Position numbers and translations under genes: made by a program
Shown: piece after piece, positions 16,858 through 24,424 of the stretch
How the letters are laid out: each line of letters starts with the position of its first letter
Position numbering within the stretch: position 1 is the first letter of the stretch
The notes under the pieces: generated by a model
Database searches by the model: none
Told to the model about the DNA's origin: nothing
Seen by the model: only the letters and a program-made list of their open reading frames with translations
Source: Gemmatimonadota bacterium
GTDB taxonomy: Bacteria; Gemmatimonadota; Gemmatimonadetes; Longimicrobiales; Gaopeijiaceae
DNA: 64,000 nucleotides
Direction of reading: 5' to 3'
Assembly (NCBI GenBank): GCA_041390125.1
Contig: JAWKQN010000003.1
Location: 186,001 to 250,000, forward strand

Positions 16858-18810
16858 TCAGCCCACCTTGTGCCAGGGCGCGACCATGCCGATGTCCGCG
16901 CCGCTGCCGCCCACGCCACCGGCACCGGGCGTGACGTCGTTCCCCGTGCGGGCGCTCGAGCTGGAGGCGTCCTCCAGAACGGCGATCGAGGGGCCCCCGC
17001 CGCCGCCACCCCCGGCGCCGCCGTCGCCTCCGCGACCTCCGTTGCCGCCGCGACCGCCGGCCCCGCCGTTGGCGTTGCCGCCGCCGCCGTTGGCGCCCGA
17101 TCCGCCGGATCCGCCCGTGCCGCCCGCGCCGCCTTCGCCTCCGGCGCCGCCCGCGGCGGTGATCAGCTGGTTCCCGGTCAGGGTGGCCTGGCTGCCCTGT
17201 GCCAGCAGCACCGCCAGCGAGGCTCCGCCGCCCGTGCCGCCGGTCCCGCCGGAGCCGGCCCGGCCGCCGGCACCGCCGCCGCCGCCCGAGGCCCCACACG
17301 CGACGCCTCCGCCTCCGCCGCCGCCACCCCCGCCGCCGCCGCCGTGCACGCCGGAGCTGCCCGAGCCTCCGTCGGCGGGCAGGTACCCCGACGACGACAC
17401 CGAGCCCACTCCCGCCCCGCCGGCGCCGGAGGCGCCCGCCGCGCCGGTCCCGCCGGCCGAGCCGCCGGTGCCGGCGCCGCCGAAGCCCCCACCCGGTCCG
17501 CCGCCACCCGCGGGACCCTGGCCGGACTGGCCGGTCCCGCCGCCCCCGACGCCGCCGGAGGAGCCGCCCCGACCGCCGGCCCGCCCGATGGGCGAGCTGC
17601 CGCCCGCTCCGCCCGACTGGCTGCACGCGAAGGCGAAGAAGGCGGTCGTGCCGCCCGAGCCATTGGCGCCGCCGCCTCCGGAGGCGCCGGTGGACCCGTT
17701 GCTCCCGGCCCCACCCGATCCGGCCGCGAAGCGGTTGCCCGCGAGCACGATGCCCGTGCTCGAGCGCAGGAAGATCGCCACCGAGCTCTGACCCGTCTGC
17801 GTGGCGTTCGCCGCCGCGACATCGAGCCCGTGGACGCGGACGTCCTGGACGCCGGTGCCGACGATGGCGGTGGTACCGCCGCGCACGCGGCTCTCCAGGC
17901 GCTCCGCCGCGCGCTGCCACGAGGTCGCATCGTAGCCGCCGTACACGCTCACGCCGGTCTTCAGGACCAGGCTCTCCGTGTACGTGCCGTCGGCCACGTA
18001 GACGTCGCCCGACTGCGCGGCCGCCACGTCGATGGCGTGCTGGATGGTGGCGAACGGCGCCGCACGCGTGCCGGCCGCGCCGTCACTGCCGTTGGACGCG
18101 CTCACCCACCAGGTAGCGGTCGGATCCTCCACCACCTGGATGGTCACCCGGTCGGGCGCGCTGTCGAACGACCCGTCGGAGACGACGAGCTCGAAGACCA
18201 GCGTGGCCGGCTCGGCCGGCACCTGCACCGTGCCCTGCGCGCCGGTGGGGACGGTGACCGCCGGACCGGCGATCTGGGTCCAGGCGTACGTGAGGGCGTC
18301 TCCGTCCGGATCGCTGCTGCCCGAGCCGTCGAGCACGACGGTGCTGCCGAACTCCACGTCCTGGTCGGCCCCGGCCACGGCCAGGGGAGCCGCCGCCGTG
18401 GTGAAGGTGGAGGAGAAAGCCGCCGACAGCGCATTGCCTGCGATGTCCGTGACCCCCGTGGTGACCCGGACGGTGTAGGTCTGCCCACCCGGTAGGGCCG
18501 CGCTCGGCGTCAGCGTCGCCTGCGTTGCCTGCGCCGTCAGGTCGGCCGCGACGCCGTCGATGAAGAACGTGGCGCCGGTCACGTTCACGACCGGCTCCGA
18601 GAAGGTGACGGTGACCTGGGCGTCGCCCGTGACACCGGTCCCGCCGTTCGCGGGGAAGACGCCGGTGACCGTGGGTGGCGTGGTGTCGACGGACGGCGGC
18701 GGCTCTTCCGTGTCGCCCGGACCGGTGCCGCTGGCCGTGTCGCAGGCGCCCAGCGCCCGGGCGGCCAGGAGCAGCGCGAGGGTTCGGGGAAGGGACGATC
18801 TGCGGAACAT
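16858..18810 (-). CDS. Secreted lipoprotein: Ig-like and PKD-like domains, beta-helix, glycine-rich region
   Basis: 650 residues. A lipobox-like ARALGAC at Cys ~21 is followed by a Big_5-type Ig domain (TPPTVTGVFPANGGTGVTG), then a PKD/REJ-like domain (GSGSSDPDGDALTYAW) to about residue 215. A DUF1565-like right-handed beta-helix start follows (WWVSASNGSDGAAGTRAAPF, YVADGTYTESLVLK, GVSVYGGY). Residues ~320-620 are dominated by Gly-Gly-X, PE_PGRS-like runs, then the C-terminus. Surface display or matrix function is likely; no catalytic motif is visible. The ATG at 18810 follows GGAGG. Strand composition is strongly skewed through the Gly-rich part. Confidence 0.75.
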   Translation of the reverse strand: MFRRSSLPRTLALLLAARALGACDTASGTGPGDTEEPPPSVDTTPPTVTGVFPANGGTGVTGDAQVTVTFSEPVVNVTGATFFIDGVAADLTAQATQATLTPSAALPGGQTYTVRVTTGVTDIAGNALSAAFSSTFTTAAAPLAVAGADQDVEFGSTVVLDGSGSSDPDGDALTYAWTQIAGPAVTVPTGAQGTVQVPAEPATLVFELVVSDGSFDSAPDRVTIQVVEDPTATWWVSASNGSDGAAGTRAAPFATIQHAIDVAAAQSGDVYVADGTYTESLVLKTGVSVYGGYDATSWQRAAERLESRVRGGTTAIVGTGVQDVRVHGLDVAAANATQTGQSSVAIFLRSSTGIVLAGNRFAAGSGGAGSNGSTGASGGGGANGSGGTTAFFAFACSQSGGAGGSSPIGRAGGRGGSSGGVGGGGTGQSGQGPAGGGGPGGGFGGAGTGGSAGGTGAAGASGAGGAGVGSVSSSGYLPADGGSGSSGVHGGGGGGGGGGGGGVACGASGGGGGAGGRAGSGGTGGTGGGASLAVLLAQGSQATLTGNQLITAAGGAGGEGGAGGTGGSGGSGANGGGGNANGGAGGRGGNGGRGGDGGAGGGGGGGPSIAVLEDASSSSARTGNDVTPGAGGVGGSGADIGMVAPWHKVG

Positions 18811-19008
18811 GGGACTCGGACCTCCGGCCTTTCGGGAAACCAAGGCGCGCCGTGGGGGGCGGCCACCACTCCGCATAGCGACGGAGGGGGTCGGCCACCC
18901 TCACGGAGGTCGGGAGGGGTCGGGGGCCACCGGGGTCCCCCAGGGAGACCGGCGGCGGGCGTGAGGGTCGGCTCCCGCGCTTCTCGCTTCTTCCGGCGAG
19001 GAGCGACC

Positions 19009-20151
19009 ATGCCCGCATACATCGTCGAATACACGTCCGGGAACGGACCGGGACGCGCCAGCTTCACGCTCGACGCGTCGCGGCCGCTGGAGGAGCAGAT
19101 CACGCTCGTGCTGGGCGAGCTCGCCCAGCGGGGCGTGGTGCTGGACGGCGGTCCGGCCGACGAGCTCGTGGTCCTGTGGGAGGGGCGGCGCCTGGACGGC
19201 AGCCGCTCCCCGACCGATCTGGGGGTCACGCCCGACCGCCCGCTGCGCCTCCAGATGGAGCGCAGGGCGCCTCGGGTGCAGTTCCGCAGACCGGAGGGCC
19301 CGATCCGGCCGTTCCTGGCCCGCGGCGCCGTGCGCGCGCCGCTGGAGGGCGCCCTCGGCGGGGCGTTGGCCTGGTATGCGCTGGCCTGGCTCCCGGAGCT
19401 GGCCCCTCCGACGCTGGGCCCCGTCCTGCTGGACCGGTGGGGCGCGCTGCTGCTCGGCACGTGGATCGGCGGTGCCCTGGGCCTGGGTGGGGCGCGCCGC
19501 GCGGGCCGCAGCGCCGGCGCCACCCTGGCCGCGCTGGCCGGGGCCGGGGTGCTGGGCGCGCTCGGGGCGCTCCTGGGCGCCTGGGCGGGCGAACGGGTGT
19601 CCCTGGCCTGGCTGGGCATCCCGGACGGGGTGACCGGGTGGGTCCTGCTGGGCGGTGGGGTGGGGCTCGGCCTGGGGCTCCGCGCGCTGCGCGCGCGGCC
19701 GTCCGCGGTGGGGCCGGCCCTGGTGGCGGGCGCGGTGGGCGGGGGGCTGGCGGCCCTCCTGGTCTGGATGCCCGTCCCGCTGGACCTGGCCCAGGCGGCG
19801 GCCCTGGCCACGTTGGGGGCCCTGGTGGGCGTGGGCACGGACGCCCTGGCGCTGCAGGCGGCCCCCGCGGTCCTGACCCTCGAGAGCGACCACGGCATCC
19901 GCCCCGGACCCTGGCGGCTGCGCGAATGGGCCACGGACGGCGTGGACGCGGTCCCCGTGCCGGGTCCCGACGGAAGGGCGGCGGGTGAGATCGGGCTGCG
20001 GTCCGGGCGGCTCCAGTTCCAACCGGAACCGGGGGCCCCGGCGCTGGTCGTGGCCGGCACGCCCGCGCAGGGCGCCGTGCCGGTCGTGAGCGGCGATGCG
20101 CTGGACGCGGGCCCGCTGCGCTACCGGCTGCGCAAGCGGAGGCCCCTGTGA
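19009..20151 (+). CDS. Ubiquitin-like/multi-helix membrane protein with FHA-like C-terminus, first gene of the injection locus
   Basis: 380 residues; not a recognised Tss protein. Residues ~1-85 look like a ubiquitin-type beta-grasp (IVEYTSGNGPGRASFTL, then VVLWEGRRLDGSRSPTDLGV). About six hydrophobic segments lie between ~105 and ~285 (for example GALLLGTWIGGALGLG, GWVLLGGGVGLGLGLR, ALVAGAVGGGLAALLVW). The C-terminal ~90 residues resemble the late strands of an FHA-like domain (GDALDAGPLRYRLR). A ubiquitin-like head on a helical membrane bundle recalls EccD of type VII systems. The ATG follows AGGAG. The stop overlaps the VWA gene. I infer an inner-membrane component of the contractile system. 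Confidence 0.6.
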   Translation: MPAYIVEYTSGNGPGRASFTLDASRPLEEQITLVLGELAQRGVVLDGGPADELVVLWEGRRLDGSRSPTDLGVTPDRPLRLQMERRAPRVQFRRPEGPIRPFLARGAVRAPLEGALGGALAWYALAWLPELAPPTLGPVLLDRWGALLLGTWIGGALGLGGARRAGRSAGATLAALAGAGVLGALGALLGAWAGERVSLAWLGIPDGVTGWVLLGGGVGLGLGLRALRARPSAVGPALVAGAVGGGLAALLVWMPVPLDLAQAAALATLGALVGVGTDALALQAAPAVLTLESDHGIRPGPWRLREWATDGVDAVPVPGPDGRAAGEIGLRSGRLQFQPEPGAPALVVAGTPAQGAVPVVSGDALDAGPLRYRLRKRRPL

Positions 20152-21404
20152 GGGCGGCCGTCGCGGGGCGTCTGGTCACGCTGCTCCTGGGCGTCGTTGC
20201 CCCCCTGTCCGCGCAGGACATCGGGCCCGTGAGCCGCCTGGTCGCCTGTCCGGAGGGGCCGGGCAGCGGCTGCCTGGTCGTGCCGCTCACGGTGCCGGAC
20301 GACCTCGACCCCGCCGCGGCCGCGGACCCGGCCCGCTGGAGGGCCCGGATCGGGGACGCGGAGCTGCCGGTGTCCGCGCTCGCCGTCGATCCCACCGCGT
20401 CGCCCCCGCTCGACCTGCTGGTCCTGGTGGACGCGAGCGGCAGCATGGCCGGGGGCGGCCTCCAGTTCGTGCGGTCGGCGCTGCGGGTCCTCATCGAGCA
20501 GCTTCCCGCAGACGCCCGTGTCGCCGTGGCGCCGTTCGCGAGCCGCCGCGTGGAAGAGCGGATCGATGCCGCGGCCTTCGGGCCGCCGCAGGCCGCGGTG
20601 GCGCGCCTGGACGGGCTGCCGGCCCCGGACGGCAACACCGGTCTCTACTCCGCCGTCGCCGCGGGAGCCCGGCGCCTGCAACGGGAGCGTGGCACCGCGG
20701 CGCGCGCGAGCGTGCTGCTGGTGGTGACCGACGGGCGCAACGACGTCGGTGGCGCCGGCGACGATCCGGGCCTGCTGCGCGGAGGCGAGGGTCGCGCCGC
20801 GGCGCGCACGGAGTTGCGGGCGGGCGGCGTGGAGGCCTGGGTCCTGGGCGCCGGGGCGGGTGTCGACCCGGACGAACTCGCCGCGCTCACCACGCCGGGT
20901 CGGTCCACGGTCCTGTCGACCACCGATCCCGTGGCGCTGACGGGTGCGCTGACCGACATGGCCGCGGCGTGGGCGCGGGGGCGACGCGCCACCGTGGTGG
21001 TGCCGGCCTGGGCCTACGACCGCATGGCCCGTGGGGCCCGCCCCTTCACCCTCACGGTGGATGCGGGCGGGGAGGTCCGCACGGTCGTCGAGGCGCGCTG
21101 GCAACCGCCCCGGTTCGTCCCGCCGCCCATCGCGGGGCGGCCGTCCGTGGACCGCGGAAGCGTCTCCCCGGTGGCGGCGCGCCGCGCCGTCCTCCTCGCG
21201 TTCTGGGCGGGCCTGCTGGTGTTGCTGGCCTTCCCGCTGGACGCCCGCTTCGCGGCCGGTCCGCAGCCGATGAGGGTGGAACGCCGCGCATTTCGCTTCT
21301 TCGGGCGGAGGCAGGAGACGCCGCCCGATGTCCTGCTGGACGTCGAGGAGGCCGCCCCGCGCGATCCGCGCGAGGAGACCGCATCGCGGGCCCGTCGCCG
21401 TTGA
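20148..21404 (+). CDS. Membrane-anchored VWA-domain protein
   Basis: 418 residues. A signal peptide (VTLLLGVVAPLSAQ) is followed by a von Willebrand A domain with the metal-adhesion motif Asp95-A-Ser97-G-Ser99 and a downstream VVTDGRND strand. A membrane helix at ~345-365 (AVLLAFWAGLLVLLAF) precedes a charged ~55-residue cytoplasmic tail. The VWA domain therefore faces the periplasm. GTG start overlaps the upstream stop (GTGA), so it is coupled to the ubiquitin-like membrane protein and lies 31 bases before the sheath genes. VWA domains mediate metal-dependent protein contacts; a scaffold role at the envelope is inference. Confidence 0.75.
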   Translation: MRAAVAGRLVTLLLGVVAPLSAQDIGPVSRLVACPEGPGSGCLVVPLTVPDDLDPAAAADPARWRARIGDAELPVSALAVDPTASPPLDLLVLVDASGSMAGGGLQFVRSALRVLIEQLPADARVAVAPFASRRVEERIDAAAFGPPQAAVARLDGLPAPDGNTGLYSAVAAGARRLQRERGTAARASVLLVVTDGRNDVGGAGDDPGLLRGGEGRAAARTELRAGGVEAWVLGAGAGVDPDELAALTTPGRSTVLSTTDPVALTGALTDMAAAWARGRRATVVVPAWAYDRMARGARPFTLTVDAGGEVRTVVEARWQPPRFVPPPIAGRPSVDRGSVSPVAARRAVLLAFWAGLLVLLAFPLDARFAAGPQPMRVERRAFRFFGRRQETPPDVLLDVEEAAPRDPREETASRARRR

Positions 21405-21435
21405 GCCACCATCCCAACCCTGTGGAGAGGTAGAC

Positions 21436-21948
21436 ATGCCGATCGTCAAGGTGACCCGAGCGGGCGTTCGGCCGGCTCCGCGCGAGGTGCCGACCGACAC
21501 CACGCTGACCGTGCTGCCCATGACGCTCGACCGGGTCGGGCGGGAGGCGCCCGAGGACGAGATGCCCACCAAGGTGAGCAGCCTGGAGGAGGCGTTCGAG
21601 AAGTTCCGTCCCGGGCTGAACTTCCAGACGACGGTCGGACCCGATTCCGCCGAGTTCGTGGCGGACCTGCAGTTCAAGAGCCTGCGGGACTTCGATCCCC
21701 GGCAGATCCGTTCGCGGGAGCCGGGCCGCCGCAACGACCTCGCGGACCTGCAGAGCCGGATCGACCTGCTCCACCGTATGCGCGAGCGCTTCGCGATGGT
21801 GGCGGTCAAGCGCGCCTGGGACAACGCCGAGCAGCGCGTCGAGATCCTCGAGGCCCTCACCGAGCTCCAGAACCAGCTCCGCCGCATCGCCGGCGGGGTG
21901 GACACCATGCCGCCGACCGACGGGACCGAGCCCGAGGGGGATCGATGA
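21436..21948 (+). CDS. tssB: Type VI sheath small subunit TssB (VipA-like)
   Basis: 170 residues forming, with TssC, the contractile sheath. The family core is recognisable: FEKFRPGLNFQTTVG, then ADLQFKSLRDFDPRQIRSRE, followed by the LQSRIDLLHRM helix. The N-terminus is longer and Pro/Thr-rich compared with proteobacterial TssB. The ATG is preceded by GGAGAGG. The stop overlaps tssC (ATGA), matching the near-universal BC pairing. Divergence suggests a lineage outside the classic proteobacterial T6SS. Confidence 0.87.
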   Translation: MPIVKVTRAGVRPAPREVPTDTTLTVLPMTLDRVGREAPEDEMPTKVSSLEEAFEKFRPGLNFQTTVGPDSAEFVADLQFKSLRDFDPRQIRSREPGRRNDLADLQSRIDLLHRMRERFAMVAVKRAWDNAEQRVEILEALTELQNQLRRIAGGVDTMPPTDGTEPEGDR

Positions 21949-23294
21949 GCGACGCACAGATGGTGCGCACGGCGCAGGACATCATCGGGAACCGATCGGC
22001 CAGCAAGGCCATCGAGGAGATCTTCAACGTCATCCATCCGGCGCCCCCGAGCACGGAGCTGGCGGAGATCTTCACGCCCACCAGCGCGGCCCAGTTCCTG
22101 GACCGGGTGAGCGACTTCGCCTCCATGCTGTCCACGGCGGATTCGTGGGAGCAGGCGCTCAAGAAGATGGACGACGCCATCGGCCAGGCCGAGTCGATCC
22201 GTGACGAGGTGCTCTCGGAGCTCTACAAGCAGATCCGCCCGATCGAGCAGAGCTACCGGCTGATCCACCTGTTCTTCGAGAACGCCGAGGTCCGCGACAA
22301 CATGAAGCGGCCGCCGGTGGACTTCTTCATCTTCAACGCGGACGCCGCGGCCGTCACCGAGCCCGCGTACAGCTCGACCATCGTGGCGCTGGACGAGTTC
22401 GTGCAGAGTCGGAACGACACGTTCAACTTCCGGCAGTTCATCTGCAATCTGGTCATTCCCGGCTATGTGGTAGACCCGGTGCGGAAGCGCCTGGAGGAGA
22501 TCGCCAACACGTGGGGCATGCTCCTGCTCGGCGATCTACGGGACGAACAGAACTTCCGGCAACTGAGCGACCAGTTCCGCACGGACGGCGGCGCCTACGA
22601 GTTCCTGAAGCGGCCCGAGGATCAGGCCGCCGCGGACGTGGTGCTCTCCAGCTACGTGAAGCTGCGTGACCGGCACTGGTTCGAGGAGCCGGAGGAAGGG
22701 CACCAGGACTCCGACCTCTACGCCCCCGGGTCCATGATCTTCGCGGGTGCGCTGGTGCGCACGGACCGGACCGCGGGTGGCGGTATCGCCCAGGGACCGG
22801 TGGGGATGATCTTCGGCAAGATCCGCGGGGTCGACCGGGCCCGCATCGAGCCGCGCATCTCGCAGATGGAGCACCTGTCCATGGAGCGGCAGGTGGTGTC
22901 CATCATCCGCAACGAGGACAACGAGCTGTGCTTCGTGGGCAGCCGCTCCCAGGCGGAAGATCCGAACGGGATCCTCAAGTTCTTCACGTCCTACCGCGTG
23001 CTGCGCTACCTCGAGCGCCGGATCGGCGTGCTGCTGCGGCGGGTGGCCGAGCAGCGGCTCACGCGCGACCTGGTCATCGACCACGTCCGGAACCCCATCG
23101 AGGAGTTCCTGGAGAGCGAGAAGAAGAAGGGCACGATCTTCTCCTTCGACCTGGACATCGACATGGACGAGGAGAAGTTCGCGATGGGCGTGCTGGACAT
23201 GAACCTCGAGGTGCTCCCGGTGGGGCCCGCCGAGACCTTCCAGCTCACCATCGACACGCCCGACTTCGACATGGCGCCCGAGCGCAAGGAGTAG
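21945..23294 (+). CDS. tssC: Type VI sheath large subunit TssC (VipB-like)
   Basis: 449 residues, somewhat shorter than typical ~490-residue TssC. The middle and C-terminal parts show family-like features: a cofactor-free sheath fold with KFFTSYRVLRYLERRIGVLL and the C-terminal beta segments FSFDLDIDMDEEKF and LEVLPVGPAETFQLTI, which form the sheath handshake strands. The N-terminal ~120 residues are helical, where ClpV recognition is expected in known systems. It is coupled to tssB by ATGA and followed by two hairpins before hcp. The assignment rests on order plus C-terminal similarity. Confidence 0.85.
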   Translation: MSDAQMVRTAQDIIGNRSASKAIEEIFNVIHPAPPSTELAEIFTPTSAAQFLDRVSDFASMLSTADSWEQALKKMDDAIGQAESIRDEVLSELYKQIRPIEQSYRLIHLFFENAEVRDNMKRPPVDFFIFNADAAAVTEPAYSSTIVALDEFVQSRNDTFNFRQFICNLVIPGYVVDPVRKRLEEIANTWGMLLLGDLRDEQNFRQLSDQFRTDGGAYEFLKRPEDQAAADVVLSSYVKLRDRHWFEEPEEGHQDSDLYAPGSMIFAGALVRTDRTAGGGIAQGPVGMIFGKIRGVDRARIEPRISQMEHLSMERQVVSIIRNEDNELCFVGSRSQAEDPNGILKFFTSYRVLRYLERRIGVLLRRVAEQRLTRDLVIDHVRNPIEEFLESEKKKGTIFSFDLDIDMDEEKFAMGVLDMNLEVLPVGPAETFQLTIDTPDFDMAPERKE

Positions 23295-23371
23295 CGTCCG
23301 CGGGCGTCCCTGCGGACGCCTCCGTCGGATCGATCCCAGACGCCCCGTGGCCGCTCCGGCCCCGGGGCGTC
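23294..23371 (+). other. Tandem hairpins between tssC and hcp (265-base gap)
   Basis: Directly at the tssC stop, GCGTCCGC/GCGGACGC (23294-23319) forms an 8-bp stem. At 23339-23371, GACGCCCCG/CGGGGCGTC forms a 9-bp stem with a nested GGCC pair. Neither has a T-tract. They could partly terminate transcription or protect mRNA ends, separating sheath from tube expression. No convincing promoter was found in the rest of the gap. Confidence 0.4.
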
Positions 23372-23559
23372 CGGTCGTTCCAGGCAGGAGGCGGGCTCCG
23401 CGACGGTCGGGCCCGGCCTGGGCCGCCGGGCCAGGCCGGAGGGGGGGGAGCCCCGTGCCGTGCGCCTTGACGCCCATGAGGGTCGCCGCGCCCGCTTGTC
23501 GCTTCTCAAGGTAGCCGAGCCCCGGGTGGGTCGGTGCAACGCCACCAACGGAGACAGGA

Positions 23560-24039
23560 ATGGCCACGGTCACCTACAAGCGGGTGATGGTCCGCATCGA
23601 CAACGTCGAGTTCTTCCCCATCGAGGCCCGCTATTCACTGTCGCGCGCCGCCAACCAGGTGGGACGGCGGATCGGCGACTCCCTGCAGGCGCGCGCCTTC
23701 ATCTGGGCCGACGCGCACGACACGTCCCGCATCTCGCAGAACTCCACCATGGAGCTCTGGAAGATGGCGACCGAGAGCAAGGATCCCCTGCACAAGGTCT
23801 CCATCACGTACTACTCGGAGGATGCGGACAAGGTGCTCGCCAACGTCGAGTTCCAGGGATGGATCTCGGTGTTCGAGTTCTCGAATCCGAGCCTGGAGGG
23901 CGGCAACGAGGCCCGGGCCGAGATGGGTGGGCGCGGTGCGACCATGAACGCCGTGGCCGGCTACAACAACCTGCTCTACCTGGAGCTGGCCGTCGTGCTC
24001 GACGAGGCCAACGTCCAGAAGCACAAGTTCACGAAGTAG
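23560..24039 (+). CDS. hcp: Hcp/TssD-like tube protein
   Basis: 159 residues. The beta-rich pattern, the VRIDNVEFFPIEARYSLSRA start, the paired HKVSITYYSEDADKVL and FQGWISVFEFSNPS strands, and the closing YNNLLYLELAVVLDEANVQKHK strand fit a TssD/Hcp hexamer-ring protein, closest in style to Bacteroidota TssD. It forms the inner tube propelled by the sheath and is itself exported. It lies between sheath and wedge/spike genes. GGAGACAGGA precedes the ATG. Confidence 0.85.
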   Translation: MATVTYKRVMVRIDNVEFFPIEARYSLSRAANQVGRRIGDSLQARAFIWADAHDTSRISQNSTMELWKMATESKDPLHKVSITYYSEDADKVLANVEFQGWISVFEFSNPSLEGGNEARAEMGGRGATMNAVAGYNNLLYLELAVVLDEANVQKHKFTK

Positions 24040-24041
24040 CC

Positions 24042-24407
24042 ATGGACTGCCTGGCCTTCCCGCTGCGCGTCGGTCCGGACGGACGGCTGGCCCGGACCGA
24101 CCGCGTGGACGCCCTGCTCGGCCTGGTGCGCGTGATGGCGGCCACCTCGGCCCGGGTGTGGACCCACGCGCCCTGGTTCGGCCTCCACGAGACCTTCGGC
24201 GAGGCCAACCCGGCCCTCGAAGACCATCCCCGCCTCGCGGACGCGCTCAACCGCGCCCTCGAGGAGCTCAAGATCGGGTGGGCGCGCGTCGACAGCGTGC
24301 GTCTCGAGACCCGCGGACGGTTCGCGGAGACCCGCCACTTCGATGTCACGCTCCGCCTGGACGACGGCGACTTCCGCCACGGCCGCGTCGAGAGCGTGGT
24401 CCACTGA
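24042..24407 (+). CDS. tssE: TssE/gp25-like baseplate wedge protein (probable)
   Basis: 121 residues. LAFPLRVGPDGRLARTDRVD, a helix with LLGLVRVMAATSARVWTHAP, a later helix ADALNRALEEL and C-terminal strands (SVRLETRG, FDVTLRLDDGDF) match the size and layout of the GPW/gp25 wedge family: an N-terminal helix with a target segment and a C-terminal sheet that nucleates the sheath. The ATG at 24042 lies 2 bases after the hcp stop. No residue-level signature is decisive, so the call relies on length, layout and position between hcp and vgrG. Confidence 0.55.
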   Translation: MDCLAFPLRVGPDGRLARTDRVDALLGLVRVMAATSARVWTHAPWFGLHETFGEANPALEDHPRLADALNRALEELKIGWARVDSVRLETRGRFAETRHFDVTLRLDDGDFRHGRVESVVH

Positions 24408-24424
24408 CCGACGGAGGCAACGGC

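Noticed and set aside
16900..17760. Repeat array or CRISPR-like pattern
   Set aside because: The repetition is codon-level Gly-rich coding on the minus strand, with no constant repeat and spacer lengths.
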